DNA of 64,000 bases, from the NCBI GenBank assembly GCA_016712405.1, contig JADJRD010000001.1, forward strand, positions 930,001-994,000, given 5' to 3'. The notes beneath the pieces are model-generated. The model worked only from the letters and a program-made list of their open reading frames with translations. It did no database searches and was not told the DNA's origin. The DNA is from Cellvibrio sp. GTDB taxonomy: Bacteria; Pseudomonadota; Gammaproteobacteria; Pseudomonadales; Cellvibrionaceae. The position numbers and the translations under genes were made by a program. Below are positions 25,602-32,818 of this stretch, piece after piece (position 1 is the stretch's first letter; every line of letters starts with the position of its first letter).

Positions 25602-27056
25602 ATGCATCAATTCACTATTGCAGAGCTGATAAAAGGTTTAGGCAACAAAGATTTTTCCAGCGTCGAAGTCACACAACATTATCTCGACCGTATTGCGCGT
25701 CTCGATAAAACCTACAACAGTTACATCACTGTCACTAATGACATTGCGCTGCAACAAGCAGCAGCAGCTGATAAACGTTTGGCTGCTGGCAATGCACCTG
25801 CGCTTTGTGGTGTGCCAATTGCGCACAAAGATATTTTTTGTACCACTGGCGTGCGTACATCCTGCGCATCAAAAATGCTTGATAAATTTATCGCACCGTA
25901 TAACGCAACCATAGTAGAAAATTATTTGAATTCCGGCGTGGTGATGTTGGGTAAAACCAATATGGATGAATTTGCTATGGGTTCATCTAACGAAACAAGT
26001 TGGTATGGTCCCGTAAAAAATCCATGGGCAACTGATTGTGTTCCCGGTGGATCATCAGGCGGTTCTGCGGCGGCAGTCGCTGCACATTTAGCACCAGCAG
26101 CCACAGCATCTGATACCGGTGGTTCGATTCGTCAACCCGCAGCACTTTGCGGACTAACCGGTATTAAACCGACTTACGGTCGCGTATCGCGCTGGGGCAT
26201 GATTGCGTTCGCTTCCAGTTTGGATCAAGCCGGTATTTTGTCGCGCACGGCAGAAGACGCTGCAATTTTGTTAAACGATATGGCGAGTTACGACGCAAAA
26301 GATTCCACTTGCGTTGAGCGTGATGTTCCGGATTACACCGCAGATTTAAATAAGCCTTTGAATGGTTTGCGTATTGGCGTACCGAAAGAATATTTTGGTG
26401 AAGGTTTAAACCCAAAAACAGCGGCATTGATCGAAGCTGCCATTAAAGTTTACGAAAGTTTGGGAGCAACGATTCACAGCGTGAGTTTGCCGCACACCCA
26501 TCTTTCCGTTCCTGCTTATTATGTGATTGCACCGGCAGAATGTTCTGCAAACTTGTCACGTTTTGATGGCGTTCGTTACGGTCATCGTTGCGACAATCCA
26601 AAAGATTTAAATGATCTTTATATGCGCTCACGCAGTGAAGGGTTTGGCGATGAAGTTAAACGCCGCATTCTTGTCGGTGCATATGCATTGTCTGCTGGTT
26701 ATTACGATGCCTATTACAGCAAAGCGCAAAAAGTTCGTCGTTTAATCAAACAAGATTTTGTGGATGCATTCCAAACCGTTGATGTGATCTTAGGCCCGAC
26801 ATCACCATCTCCAGCATTCCAATTTGGATCAAAAACCAAAGATCCCGTGGCCATGTATTTGGAAGATATTTACACAATCGCTACCAACCTTGCAGGTTTG
26901 CCGGGTTTATCCATTCCTTGTGGATTAGTGGATAACAAACCTGTTGGTTTGCAATTGATTGGTAATTTCTTTGCGGAATCGCAATTGTTAAATCTTGCAC
27001 ATCAATTCCAGCAGGCGACGGATTTCCACAAGCAAACTGCACCGAATATTGAATAG
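25602..27056 (+). CDS. gatA: Asp-tRNA(Asn)/Glu-tRNA(Gln) amidotransferase subunit A
   Basis: This 484-residue amidase-signature enzyme releases ammonia from glutamine and passes it to GatB. The Ser-cis-Ser-Lys triad is visible: Lys in CGVPIAHKDIFCTTGVRTSC, and the two Ser in CVPGGSSGGSAAAVAAHLAP with TASDTGGSIRQPAALCGLTG. Length and sequence match bacterial GatA from end to end. It follows gatC; the usual neighbour gatB is now 1.5 kb away because an insertion sequence sits between them. Confidence 0.97.
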   Translation: MHQFTIAELIKGLGNKDFSSVEVTQHYLDRIARLDKTYNSYITVTNDIALQQAAAADKRLAAGNAPALCGVPIAHKDIFCTTGVRTSCASKMLDKFIAPYNATIVENYLNSGVVMLGKTNMDEFAMGSSNETSWYGPVKNPWATDCVPGGSSGGSAAAVAAHLAPAATASDTGGSIRQPAALCGLTGIKPTYGRVSRWGMIAFASSLDQAGILSRTAEDAAILLNDMASYDAKDSTCVERDVPDYTADLNKPLNGLRIGVPKEYFGEGLNPKTAALIEAAIKVYESLGATIHSVSLPHTHLSVPAYYVIAPAECSANLSRFDGVRYGHRCDNPKDLNDLYMRSRSEGFGDEVKRRILVGAYALSAGYYDAYYSKAQKVRRLIKQDFVDAFQTVDVILGPTSPSPAFQFGSKTKDPVAMYLEDIYTIATNLAGLPGLSIPCGLVDNKPVGLQLIGNFFAESQLLNLAHQFQQATDFHKQTAPNIE

Positions 27057-27078
27057 AAATATGTTGTAGGGCAATGTA

Positions 27079-27158
27079 ATGGACTCCTCCCACCCAAACG
27101 GCATCGCAATGTGCCAGACTGAAGAAGGTCAACAGTCAATAGGTGAGAGGAGTCAGTT
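27079..27158 (+). promoter_or_regulatory. Hairpin covering the transposase ribosome site
   Basis: GACTCCTC at 27082-27089, inside the left inverted repeat, is perfectly complementary to GAGGAGTC at 27147-27154, which contains the transposase Shine-Dalgarno. Readthrough RNA from gatA would include both and hide the ribosome site, while RNA started inside the element would not. Many IS protect themselves from outside transcription in this way. Confidence 0.55.
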
Positions 27159-28181
27159 ATGAAGATTAAACGAATTGGTATTGATTTAGCAAAAAAGGTT
27201 TTTCAAATTCATGCTGTTAATGAACAAGAAGAAGTTGTCATCAGGAAAAGTGTTAATCGAAGTCAATTGAAAAAGCTGTTACACAACATTGAGCCCACCA
27301 CAATAGCGATGGAAGCCTGTGGTACTTCACATTATTGGGCGAGAGAAATGATGGCGCTGGGTCACAATGCCAAATTGATTCCGCCACAATTTGTAAAGCC
27401 TTATGTGAAGAGACACAAGAACGATAGTGTTGATGCTGAAGCCATATGCGAAGCAGCTTCCAGACCCAATATGCGTTACGTCACTGTAAAAACGGTTGAT
27501 CAACAAGTGATGCAAAGTATTCATCGTGTTCGCAGTCGGATCGTGAGATCAAGAACGGCATTAATCAATGAAATACGAGGTGTATTGGCTGAATTTGGCA
27601 TTGTGATTGATGATTTGGGTGTTTCGGCGGTTCGCCGAAAAATTCCCGAGTTGTTAGAAGACGGTGATAATCAACTTCCATTTGTTTTTCGGGAATTATT
27701 AAGTGAACTCTATGAAGAGTTGCTATCAACCGATAAACGATTGGAGTCGATGACGAAAAAAATCGTACAACATGGCGTAGTGGATGAACGCGTCAAACGA
27801 TTGCAAGATTTGCCAGGCGTTGGTCCTATAACGGCCTCTGCGATTGTGTCATCGATAGGTGATGGCAAACAATTTAAAAAGAGTAGAGATTTTTCTGCGT
27901 GGTTAGGCATGGTACCGAATCAGCATTCAAGTGGTGGCAAGAATTGTTTGGGAAGTATCAGTAAACGAGGGGATAGTTACCTGAGAACGCTGTTGATACA
28001 CGGGGCAAGATCTTGCATGAAAGTGGTGGAAAGGCAACCGGGTAGAAAAAGTGATTGGCTAAAAAAATTGATGGGGAGGCGCAATAAAAATATTGCAACG
28101 GTTGCTCTGGCCAATAAGCATGCCCGAATAATTTGGGCGATGCTGACAAGGAATGAACATTATTGCGCAGGGACAATGTAA
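27159..28181 (+). CDS. IS110/IS1111-group DEDD transposase
   Basis: This 340-residue recombinase has an N-terminal RuvC-like DEDD domain with D9 (RIGIDLAKKVF), E52 (IAMEACGTSHYW) and D89/D92 (KNDSVDAEAI), a coiled middle region, and the C-terminal Tnp/transposase_20 domain with LQDLPGVGPITASAIVSSIG, FSAWLGMVPNQHSSGGK and LGSISKRGDSYLRTLLIHGA, holding the catalytic serine region. Such enzymes are guided by an RNA made from the element itself. It is full length with a strong AGGAG site, so the element is probably active or recently so. Confidence 0.95.
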   Translation: MKIKRIGIDLAKKVFQIHAVNEQEEVVIRKSVNRSQLKKLLHNIEPTTIAMEACGTSHYWAREMMALGHNAKLIPPQFVKPYVKRHKNDSVDAEAICEAASRPNMRYVTVKTVDQQVMQSIHRVRSRIVRSRTALINEIRGVLAEFGIVIDDLGVSAVRRKIPELLEDGDNQLPFVFRELLSELYEELLSTDKRLESMTKKIVQHGVVDERVKRLQDLPGVGPITASAIVSSIGDGKQFKKSRDFSAWLGMVPNQHSSGGKNCLGSISKRGDSYLRTLLIHGARSCMKVVERQPGRKSDWLKKLMGRRNKNIATVALANKHARIIWAMLTRNEHYCAGTM

Positions 28182-28456
28182 AAGCGGTTAATCAGTGGGT
28201 GTGTTATTGCAAGGCGTGGTAATGACATAAATGTTCCGACGATTGCGGAATAATTGTGCTAATGAAAAACAGATTGGATCGTCACAAAGTCACTTCGTGC
28301 GACCCGTAGGTTCCCTGTGAAAGCAAAACCGCTAGGGCGATTGAAACTTTGTGAGCGAACGCAACATTATGGCTCGAATCGTTAAGATTCATACTGAAGT
28401 CGGATATACGGTTGCAATCAATTTCTGTTTAATTTGGTTACAATTATTTGCAAAAC
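28182..28456 (+). ncRNA. Predicted bridge/seeker RNA region of the IS1111 element
   Basis: IS1111-group elements encode their guide RNA downstream of the transposase gene, and this 275-bp space has no ORF. A perfect 9-bp stem (TCACAAAGT at 28282-28290 with ACTTTGTGA at 28346-28354) closes a loop containing GACCCGTAGG (28301-28310) and CTAGGGCGA (28332-28340). These match the insertion target: GACCC is the complement of the right flank GGGTC, and TAGGGC equals the left flank. Two smaller hairpins flank it (TTCCG/CGGAA at 28234-28250; GAATC/GATTC at 28376-28390). The RNA ends are not determined. Confidence 0.6.
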
Positions 28457-28469
28457 GGGAGGAGTCCAT

Positions 28470-28535
28470 ATACGGGTCGAGACCCGCGTAATACAATGTT
28501 GACAAAAACACGGCGGGTCATGACCCGCCCTACAT
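28470..28535. repeat. Right part of the palindromic repeat split by the IS
   Basis: GGGTCGAGACCCGCG and GGCGGGTCATGACCCGCCC, ending in CCTAC, are the right portion of the same palindromic family as 15209-15273; its left edge GTAGGGC is at 27066-27072 on the far side of the element. The stem GTAGGGC/GCCCTAC is therefore interrupted by the insertion. Confidence 0.75.
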
Positions 28536-28554
28536 AACGATCGAGATGATTCTT

Positions 28555-30000
28555 ATGCAATGGGAAACAGTAATCGGGTTGGAAGTGCACGTACAACTCG
28601 CGACCAAAACCAAAATTTTCTCCGGCGCCAGCACTGCATTTGGTGCTGAGCCCAACACTCAAGCTTGTGCAATTGATCTTGCCCTGCCCGGCACTTTGCC
28701 AACACCCAATGCCGAAGCCTTTCGTTTTGCCACCATGTTTGGTTTGGCAGTAAATGCGGAAATTGGCAAGCGTTCGGTATTTGAGCGTAAAAATTATTTT
28801 TATCCGGATTTACCCAAAGGTTATCAAACCACGCAACTTGCCGAGCCCATTGTCGGTGCCGGTTATGTTGATCTTGAACTCGAAGGCGGTAGAACCAAGC
28901 GCGTTCGTATTCACCACGCGCATTTGGAAGAAGATGCAGGCAAATCACTGCATGAAGATTTTGCTGGCATGAGCGGAATCGATTTAAATCGCGCAGGCAC
29001 ACCGCTAATTGAAGTTGTTACAGAACCCGATATGCGAAACGCTGAAGAAGCGGTTGCTTTTGCTAAAAAATTGCATTCGATTGTGACTTCACTTGAAATT
29101 TGTGATGGCGAAATGTCACAAGGCTCCATGCGTTTTGATGTGAATATATCTGTGCGACCCAAAGGTCAGGAAAAACTCGGCACCCGCACTGAAACCAAAA
29201 ATTTGAACTCGTTTAAATTTATGGAAGAAGCAATTGCGTTGGAAGTAGAAAGGCAAATTGATGTTTTAGAAGACGGCGGAAAAATCACTCAAGAAACTCG
29301 CTTGTACAACGGTGACACTAAAAAAGCCCGTAGCATGCGCAGCAAAGAAGATAGCAACGATTACCGCTACTTCCCTTGCCCTGATTTATTGCCGGTTATT
29401 CTCGATGATGACTATATAGAATCCGTTCGCAAACAAATGCCGGAATTGCCCGAGGCCAAACGCGCACGTTTTGTCGAGCAATATGGTTTAAGTGATTACG
29501 ACGCAGGCCAGTTATCAGCCGATAAAAATGTGGCCGCGTTTTTTGAAAAAACCACACAAATCTCACAAGACGCAAAATTGTCAGCCAACTGGGTCTTGGG
29601 TGATTTGGCGGCTTACTTAAATAAAAACGAGCAAAGCATTTCATCATCCAAGGTAACACCGGAATTATTAGCTGGATTAATTTCACGCATTAAAGATGGC
29701 ACCCTCTCCAGCAAAATTGCCAAGCAAGTCTTCGAGGCCATTTGTAATGGTGAGGGCGATGCTGACAGCATCATCGAAGACAAAGGTTTCAAACAAGTTT
29801 CCGATACCGGTGCGCTCGAAAAAATGATTGATGACGTGATCGCGAAAAATCCGCAACAAGTTGACAACTATCGCAGCGCCGACGAAAGCAAACGCCCGAA
29901 AATGTTGGGCTTCTTTGTTGGCCAAGTGATGAAAGCCAGTCAGGGTCAAGCGAATCCGCAGACGTTGAATGAATTGTTGTTGAAGAAATTGAATGGGTAA
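28555..30000 (+). CDS. gatB: Asp-tRNA(Asn)/Glu-tRNA(Gln) amidotransferase subunit B
   Basis: GatB binds the mischarged tRNA and activates its acyl group for transamidation. The frame opens with WETVIGLEVHVQLATKTKIF, continues with YPDLPKGYQTTQLAEPIV, HLEEDAGKS and NRAGTPLIEVVTEPDMR, and ends with the GatB/YqeY tail (MLGFFVGQVMKASQGQANPQ). I prefer the ATG at 28555 to the one at 28546 because GAG lies 9 nt before it; the difference is three residues. The upstream insertion sequence separates it from gatA, so it may depend on a promoter within or after the element. Confidence 0.96.
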   Translation: MQWETVIGLEVHVQLATKTKIFSGASTAFGAEPNTQACAIDLALPGTLPTPNAEAFRFATMFGLAVNAEIGKRSVFERKNYFYPDLPKGYQTTQLAEPIVGAGYVDLELEGGRTKRVRIHHAHLEEDAGKSLHEDFAGMSGIDLNRAGTPLIEVVTEPDMRNAEEAVAFAKKLHSIVTSLEICDGEMSQGSMRFDVNISVRPKGQEKLGTRTETKNLNSFKFMEEAIALEVERQIDVLEDGGKITQETRLYNGDTKKARSMRSKEDSNDYRYFPCPDLLPVILDDDYIESVRKQMPELPEAKRARFVEQYGLSDYDAGQLSADKNVAAFFEKTTQISQDAKLSANWVLGDLAAYLNKNEQSISSSKVTPELLAGLISRIKDGTLSSKIAKQVFEAICNGEGDADSIIEDKGFKQVSDTGALEKMIDDVIAKNPQQVDNYRSADESKRPKMLGFFVGQVMKASQGQANPQTLNELLLKKLNG

Positions 30001-30001
30001 T

Positions 30002-30050
30002 ACCCCCTCCTAACCTCCCCCTTCGTAAGGGGAGGACTAGGGTGGGGTTT
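30002..30050. repeat. Palindromic repeat after gatB
   Basis: ACCCCCTCCTAACCTCCCCC and GGGGAGGACTAGGGTGGGGT are inverted relative to each other around TTCGTAA, forming one hairpin immediately after the gatB stop. It is a single unit of the repeat family seen six more times in the window and could act as the gatB transcript end. Confidence 0.7.
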
Positions 30051-30081
30051 GTTTTAAGATAAATTAAATCAGAGATCCAAC

Positions 30082-30378
30082 ATGAGCCTACGCAAAGACA
30101 AAGAAAAAGTTCTTGGTGAAATTTTTACCGAGGAAAAAATTAAAGTATTTTTTGATTACATTCCACCAGCCGAAGTGAATGCTGATTATCACCTATTAGA
30201 AAAGGCTTATCGCGGAATGCGAGGTGAAAACTTTTCCACTTTTTTGAAAATGTTTATTGCCGAAGGCAAAGACCTCAACGCTCTTGGCCCTGAAGGTAAA
30301 ACCTTGCTGCAAGTCATTAAATCCCATCGCAATGGCGAAGAATATGTAATTGCTTTGGAGGCGATTGGCGCCAAATAA
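30082..30378 (+). CDS. PA4642 family protein
   Basis: This 98-residue conserved protein is of unknown function, recognised by KDKEKVLGEIFTEEKIKVFF, PPAEVNADYHLLEKAYRGMR, FLKMFIAEGKDLNALGPEGK and TLLQVIKSHRN. The family is found mainly in Pseudomonas and relatives. It has no signal peptide or membrane segment. The second half has an ankyrin-like flavour (DLNALGPEGKTLLQVI). It lies alone between gatB and a convergent PAS-like gene, with a strong bidirectional terminator right after it. Confidence 0.8.
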   Translation: MSLRKDKEKVLGEIFTEEKIKVFFDYIPPAEVNADYHLLEKAYRGMRGENFSTFLKMFIAEGKDLNALGPEGKTLLQVIKSHRNGEEYVIALEAIGAK

Positions 30379-30409
30379 ATGAAAGGGAAGACAATCTTCC
30401 CTTTCATTT
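30377..30409. terminator. Bidirectional intrinsic terminator
   Basis: AAATGAAAGGGAAG and CTTCCCTTTCATTT form a perfect 14-bp stem around ACAAT, followed by T-rich sequence on the plus strand. It separates the PA4642-family gene from the convergent PAS-like gene. Confidence 0.85.
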
Positions 30410-30426
30410 ATTCTAAATTTTGTTGA

Positions 30427-30797
30427 TTAATTTTTCACTTCGGTAAAAATCCAGACGCGAGTTCGACCATAAAAGAAATCATTAACAGATACAGTTCTAC
30501 GACGCAAAACCGTCCCATCTTTTAATTCGATCTGATCTTCTACAATTTCATCTGTGGCGTGCAACCGTTCAATTAAATCGACAAAGGCTTTGGGGTCAAC
30601 CACTTTAGAGATAGCAAACTGCATTAACGCCCTGCCCTCCTCATCCAATTCCATCGTCTTGGGAATGCCCCACAACTCTCGAAAACGCACATTGGTAAAT
30701 AGCATCTTGGCTGATCTGTTACTAACAACACTCCGTCAGGCAATGCCTCCAACACCTTTCGCAGCAAATCAGATGACAGTGAATGATGAATATGCAT
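30427..30797 (-). pseudogene. Single PAS-like domain protein, one-base frameshift
   Basis: The C-terminal frame (FRELWGIPKTMELDEEGRA, then DPKAFVDLIERLHA, ELKDGTVLRRRTVS and GRTRVWIFTEV) is the PAS fold used by PAS/PAC sensor proteins: Trp-Gly-x-Pro, a helical segment and the DG...R...GRxW strand pair. The N-terminal part (HSLSSDLLRKVLEALPDGVL, then LVTD) starts at the ATG at 30797 in another frame; one missing G near 30711 joins them as VTDQAKMLFTNV. The repaired protein is 123 residues, a stand-alone PAS domain with no kinase or cyclase attached. Ligand and partner are unknown. Confidence 0.68.
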
Positions 30798-30882
30798 TGT
30801 GGCTATAACCCATATGAATTGATAAGCTAGCGATTATAAACAAATTTGCCTAGCCCAAGAAGATAAATTAAAAACTTCACAA

Positions 30883-31497
30883 ATGATGACTTTACCCTTC
30901 AGCAAACAAATTTTTACCCCAATCAGAATAATCACCTTGTTGATTATTCTGATTGTAATCAGCTTAAATTTTCTGGATAGTTCGCATCATGCTCTGCTCA
31001 CCACATCACCCAACATTTTTACTCAACATCAATATTGGCGCTGGCTCAGCTGTAATTTTGTGCACTATGGTTGGGCGCATAGCCTAATTGATATTCTCGG
31101 ATTTTTGATTTTCACGCTATTACTCCTTGATCGAATCTCAACAACAAAATTTTTGTGCCTTTTGTTTTTCTGTTCTATGGCCGTGGGTGTTTTTATGTCT
31201 ATTCTGAGTCCGATTTTATATTACGCAGGACTCTCAGGCGTCATTCACGGATTGATTATCGCAGGTTGTTTTTATGCCCATCATCATCCAATTTGGAAAA
31301 GAATCATTGTGCTTGTAATCACTGCTGGAAAAATCCTGCAAGAACAATTACCCGGTTATGACATTAATCCAATCAATAATGTTATGCCGGTAGTTATTGC
31401 CATTGACTCGCATTTAATTGGTGCCATAGCTGGCTTTTTGTTTATATTGCTAGATAAATTTTTCTCGCATATTCGTCGTAGCTATTCATCTCATTAG
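30883..31497 (+). CDS. rrtA: Rhombosortase (rhomboid-family protease)
   Basis: This 204-residue polytopic membrane protein is of the rhomboid family. The catalytic Ser lies in YYAGLSGVIHGLIIAG and the catalytic His in IDSHLIGAIAGFLF, and the early NFVHYGWAHSLIDILGF matches the rhombosortase pattern. Rhombosortases cleave proteins ending in the GlyGly-CTERM sorting signal, for attachment or release at the surface. I see no GlyGly-CTERM protein in this window, so substrates must be elsewhere. It is followed 9 bp later by cysZ, probably cotranscribed. Confidence 0.82.
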   Translation: MMTLPFSKQIFTPIRIITLLIILIVISLNFLDSSHHALLTTSPNIFTQHQYWRWLSCNFVHYGWAHSLIDILGFLIFTLLLLDRISTTKFLCLLFFCSMAVGVFMSILSPILYYAGLSGVIHGLIIAGCFYAHHHPIWKRIIVLVITAGKILQEQLPGYDINPINNVMPVVIAIDSHLIGAIAGFLFILLDKFFSHIRRSYSSH

Positions 31498-31506
31498 GAA
31501 CCAATC

Positions 31507-32265
31507 ATGAAAGGCTCCCCATCCAAAGCTCTAGGCTATTTTATTGAAGGCGCAACCATTGTTTTCCATCCAGGATTTCGTCGTTTTATTTTCATTCCAC
31601 TTTGTGTAAATTTATTGATTTTTGTATTGTTAACTTTTGCTTTTTATCATTCATTCAAAGATGTTATTGACTACATTCTCGATGCCTTGCCTTCGTGGCT
31701 AGATTGGCTGATTTGGTTAATCTGGCCGCTTGCTGCCATTCTCTTTTTGATTACCTATGGTTACAGCTTTAATCTAATAACCAATTTTATTGCAGCACCA
31801 TTTTTTGGTATTCTCGCCGAAAAAGTCGAAACGCATCTAACTGGCATCAAACCACCCGATGAACCTTGGGGGCAATTAATTCCACGCACACTGTTACGCG
31901 AAGCTACCAAGTTATTTTATTTTATTACTCGCGGACTCTTGGTACTGATAGTAATTGTGTTCTGTTTTTTTATTCCTGGCGTTAATATCTTAGGGGCGAT
32001 TATCGGAGCTATTTGGACTTGCTGGTGTATGGCAGCGCAATATTCCGATTACCCGGCAGACAATCATCAATTTAGTTTTCAACAACTTCGCGCAAAATTA
32101 AATCAAGAACCTCTGACCAGTTATTCTTTTGGGGGATTGATTTTATTCGGCAGTATGATCCCGTTTCTGAATATTATCGTCACACCGATTGGCGTTGCGG
32201 GCGCTACGGTATTTTGGGTAAAAGAATTGAATCCATCGAAAGTTATTCCACCGAACCATCAGTAA
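31507..32265 (+). CDS. cysZ: Sulfate transporter CysZ
   Basis: This 252-residue inner-membrane protein is the high-affinity sulfate importer family feeding cysteine synthesis. It begins with GYFIEGATIVFHPGFRRFIF and has the family segment YSFNLITNFIAAPFFGILAE plus WTCWCMAAQYSDYPADNHQF, followed by terminal hydrophobic helices. Six or so membrane segments are visible. It follows rrtA closely. Its last 40 codons overlap the convergent msrQ frame by 123 bp. Confidence 0.93.
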   Translation: MKGSPSKALGYFIEGATIVFHPGFRRFIFIPLCVNLLIFVLLTFAFYHSFKDVIDYILDALPSWLDWLIWLIWPLAAILFLITYGYSFNLITNFIAAPFFGILAEKVETHLTGIKPPDEPWGQLIPRTLLREATKLFYFITRGLLVLIVIVFCFFIPGVNILGAIIGAIWTCWCMAAQYSDYPADNHQFSFQQLRAKLNQEPLTSYSFGGLILFGSMIPFLNIIVTPIGVAGATVFWVKELNPSKVIPPNHQ

Positions 32266-32817
32266 CATAAACACTAACGTCCCAAAAAAAATCGCATCAA
32301 AATAACTGGACCGCACTTGCATAAGGACATGCACCCAAGCCAATATCGCAATCAAATAAATTGTTTTATGCAAACTCAACCATTTTTTCCCCAACTTTTT
32401 CATCATACCTTGAGTAGAAGTCAAACCCAACAACACTAGCAAAATCACTGCAGGCAAACTAACCAAAATATAGGGTCGCTTAATCAATTCATCGTCAAAC
32501 CGTGCAAACTCCCAGCCCAATACAAACCATAAAAAAGCGATAAGATGTAACAAGGCATAAAAAAGCGTAAAAAGCCCCAACATTCGTCGATGTAATTGCA
32601 GCCAACGAAAATGCAAATTTTTGAACTGAATAATTCGTTTCAGTGGCGTTACCGTTAAAGTGACTAGCAAAAAATAGAAGGCCCAATTGCCGGTAAATAA
32701 GACAATTGCTTTTGCAGGATCAGCACCCAAACCATTGATTAATGTTTTATAGACTAAAAAGATCAATGGAATCATTGATAAAATAAAAATCAGAATTCTT
32801 CGGAGGATGATTGGCAT
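32143..32817 (-). CDS. msrQ: Heme-binding membrane subunit MsrQ
   Basis: MsrQ (YedZ) is the inner-membrane b-type heme protein that passes electrons from the respiratory chain to MsrP. The 224-residue frame has about six helices; LQLHRRMLGLFTLFYALLHL and WLSLHKTIYLIAILAWVHVL carry the heme-ligand histidines of the ferric reductase-like domain. The gene starts one base after msrP ends. The last 35 residues (from about RWNNFRWIQFFY) overlap cysZ on the other strand and look unlike MsrQ, so the true end may be earlier. Confidence 0.9.
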   Translation of the reverse strand: MPIILRRILIFILSMIPLIFLVYKTLINGLGADPAKAIVLFTGNWAFYFLLVTLTVTPLKRIIQFKNLHFRWLQLHRRMLGLFTLFYALLHLIAFLWFVLGWEFARFDDELIKRPYILVSLPAVILLVLLGLTSTQGMMKKLGKKWLSLHKTIYLIAILAWVHVLMQVRSSYFDAIFFGTLVFMLLMVRWNNFRWIQFFYPKYRSARNANRCDDNIQKRDHTAE

Positions 32818-32818
32818 A

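Larger units (their letters stand above)
27079..28469 (+). mobile_element. IS110-family element, IS1111 group, between gatA and gatB
   Basis: The bounds are a perfect 13-bp inverted repeat, ATGGACTCCTCCC at 27079-27091 and GGGAGGAGTCCAT at 28457-28469; true element ends probably lie a few bases outside, as is usual for the subterminal repeats of the IS1111 group. Inside are one DEDD transposase gene, 80 bp of left leader and 275 bp of 3' non-coding sequence. Outside, GTAGGGC on the left and GGGTC-GAGACCCGCG on the right rejoin to a palindromic repeat like that at 15209, so the element inserted within such a repeat. No target duplication is seen, as expected for IS110. Confidence 0.88.
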
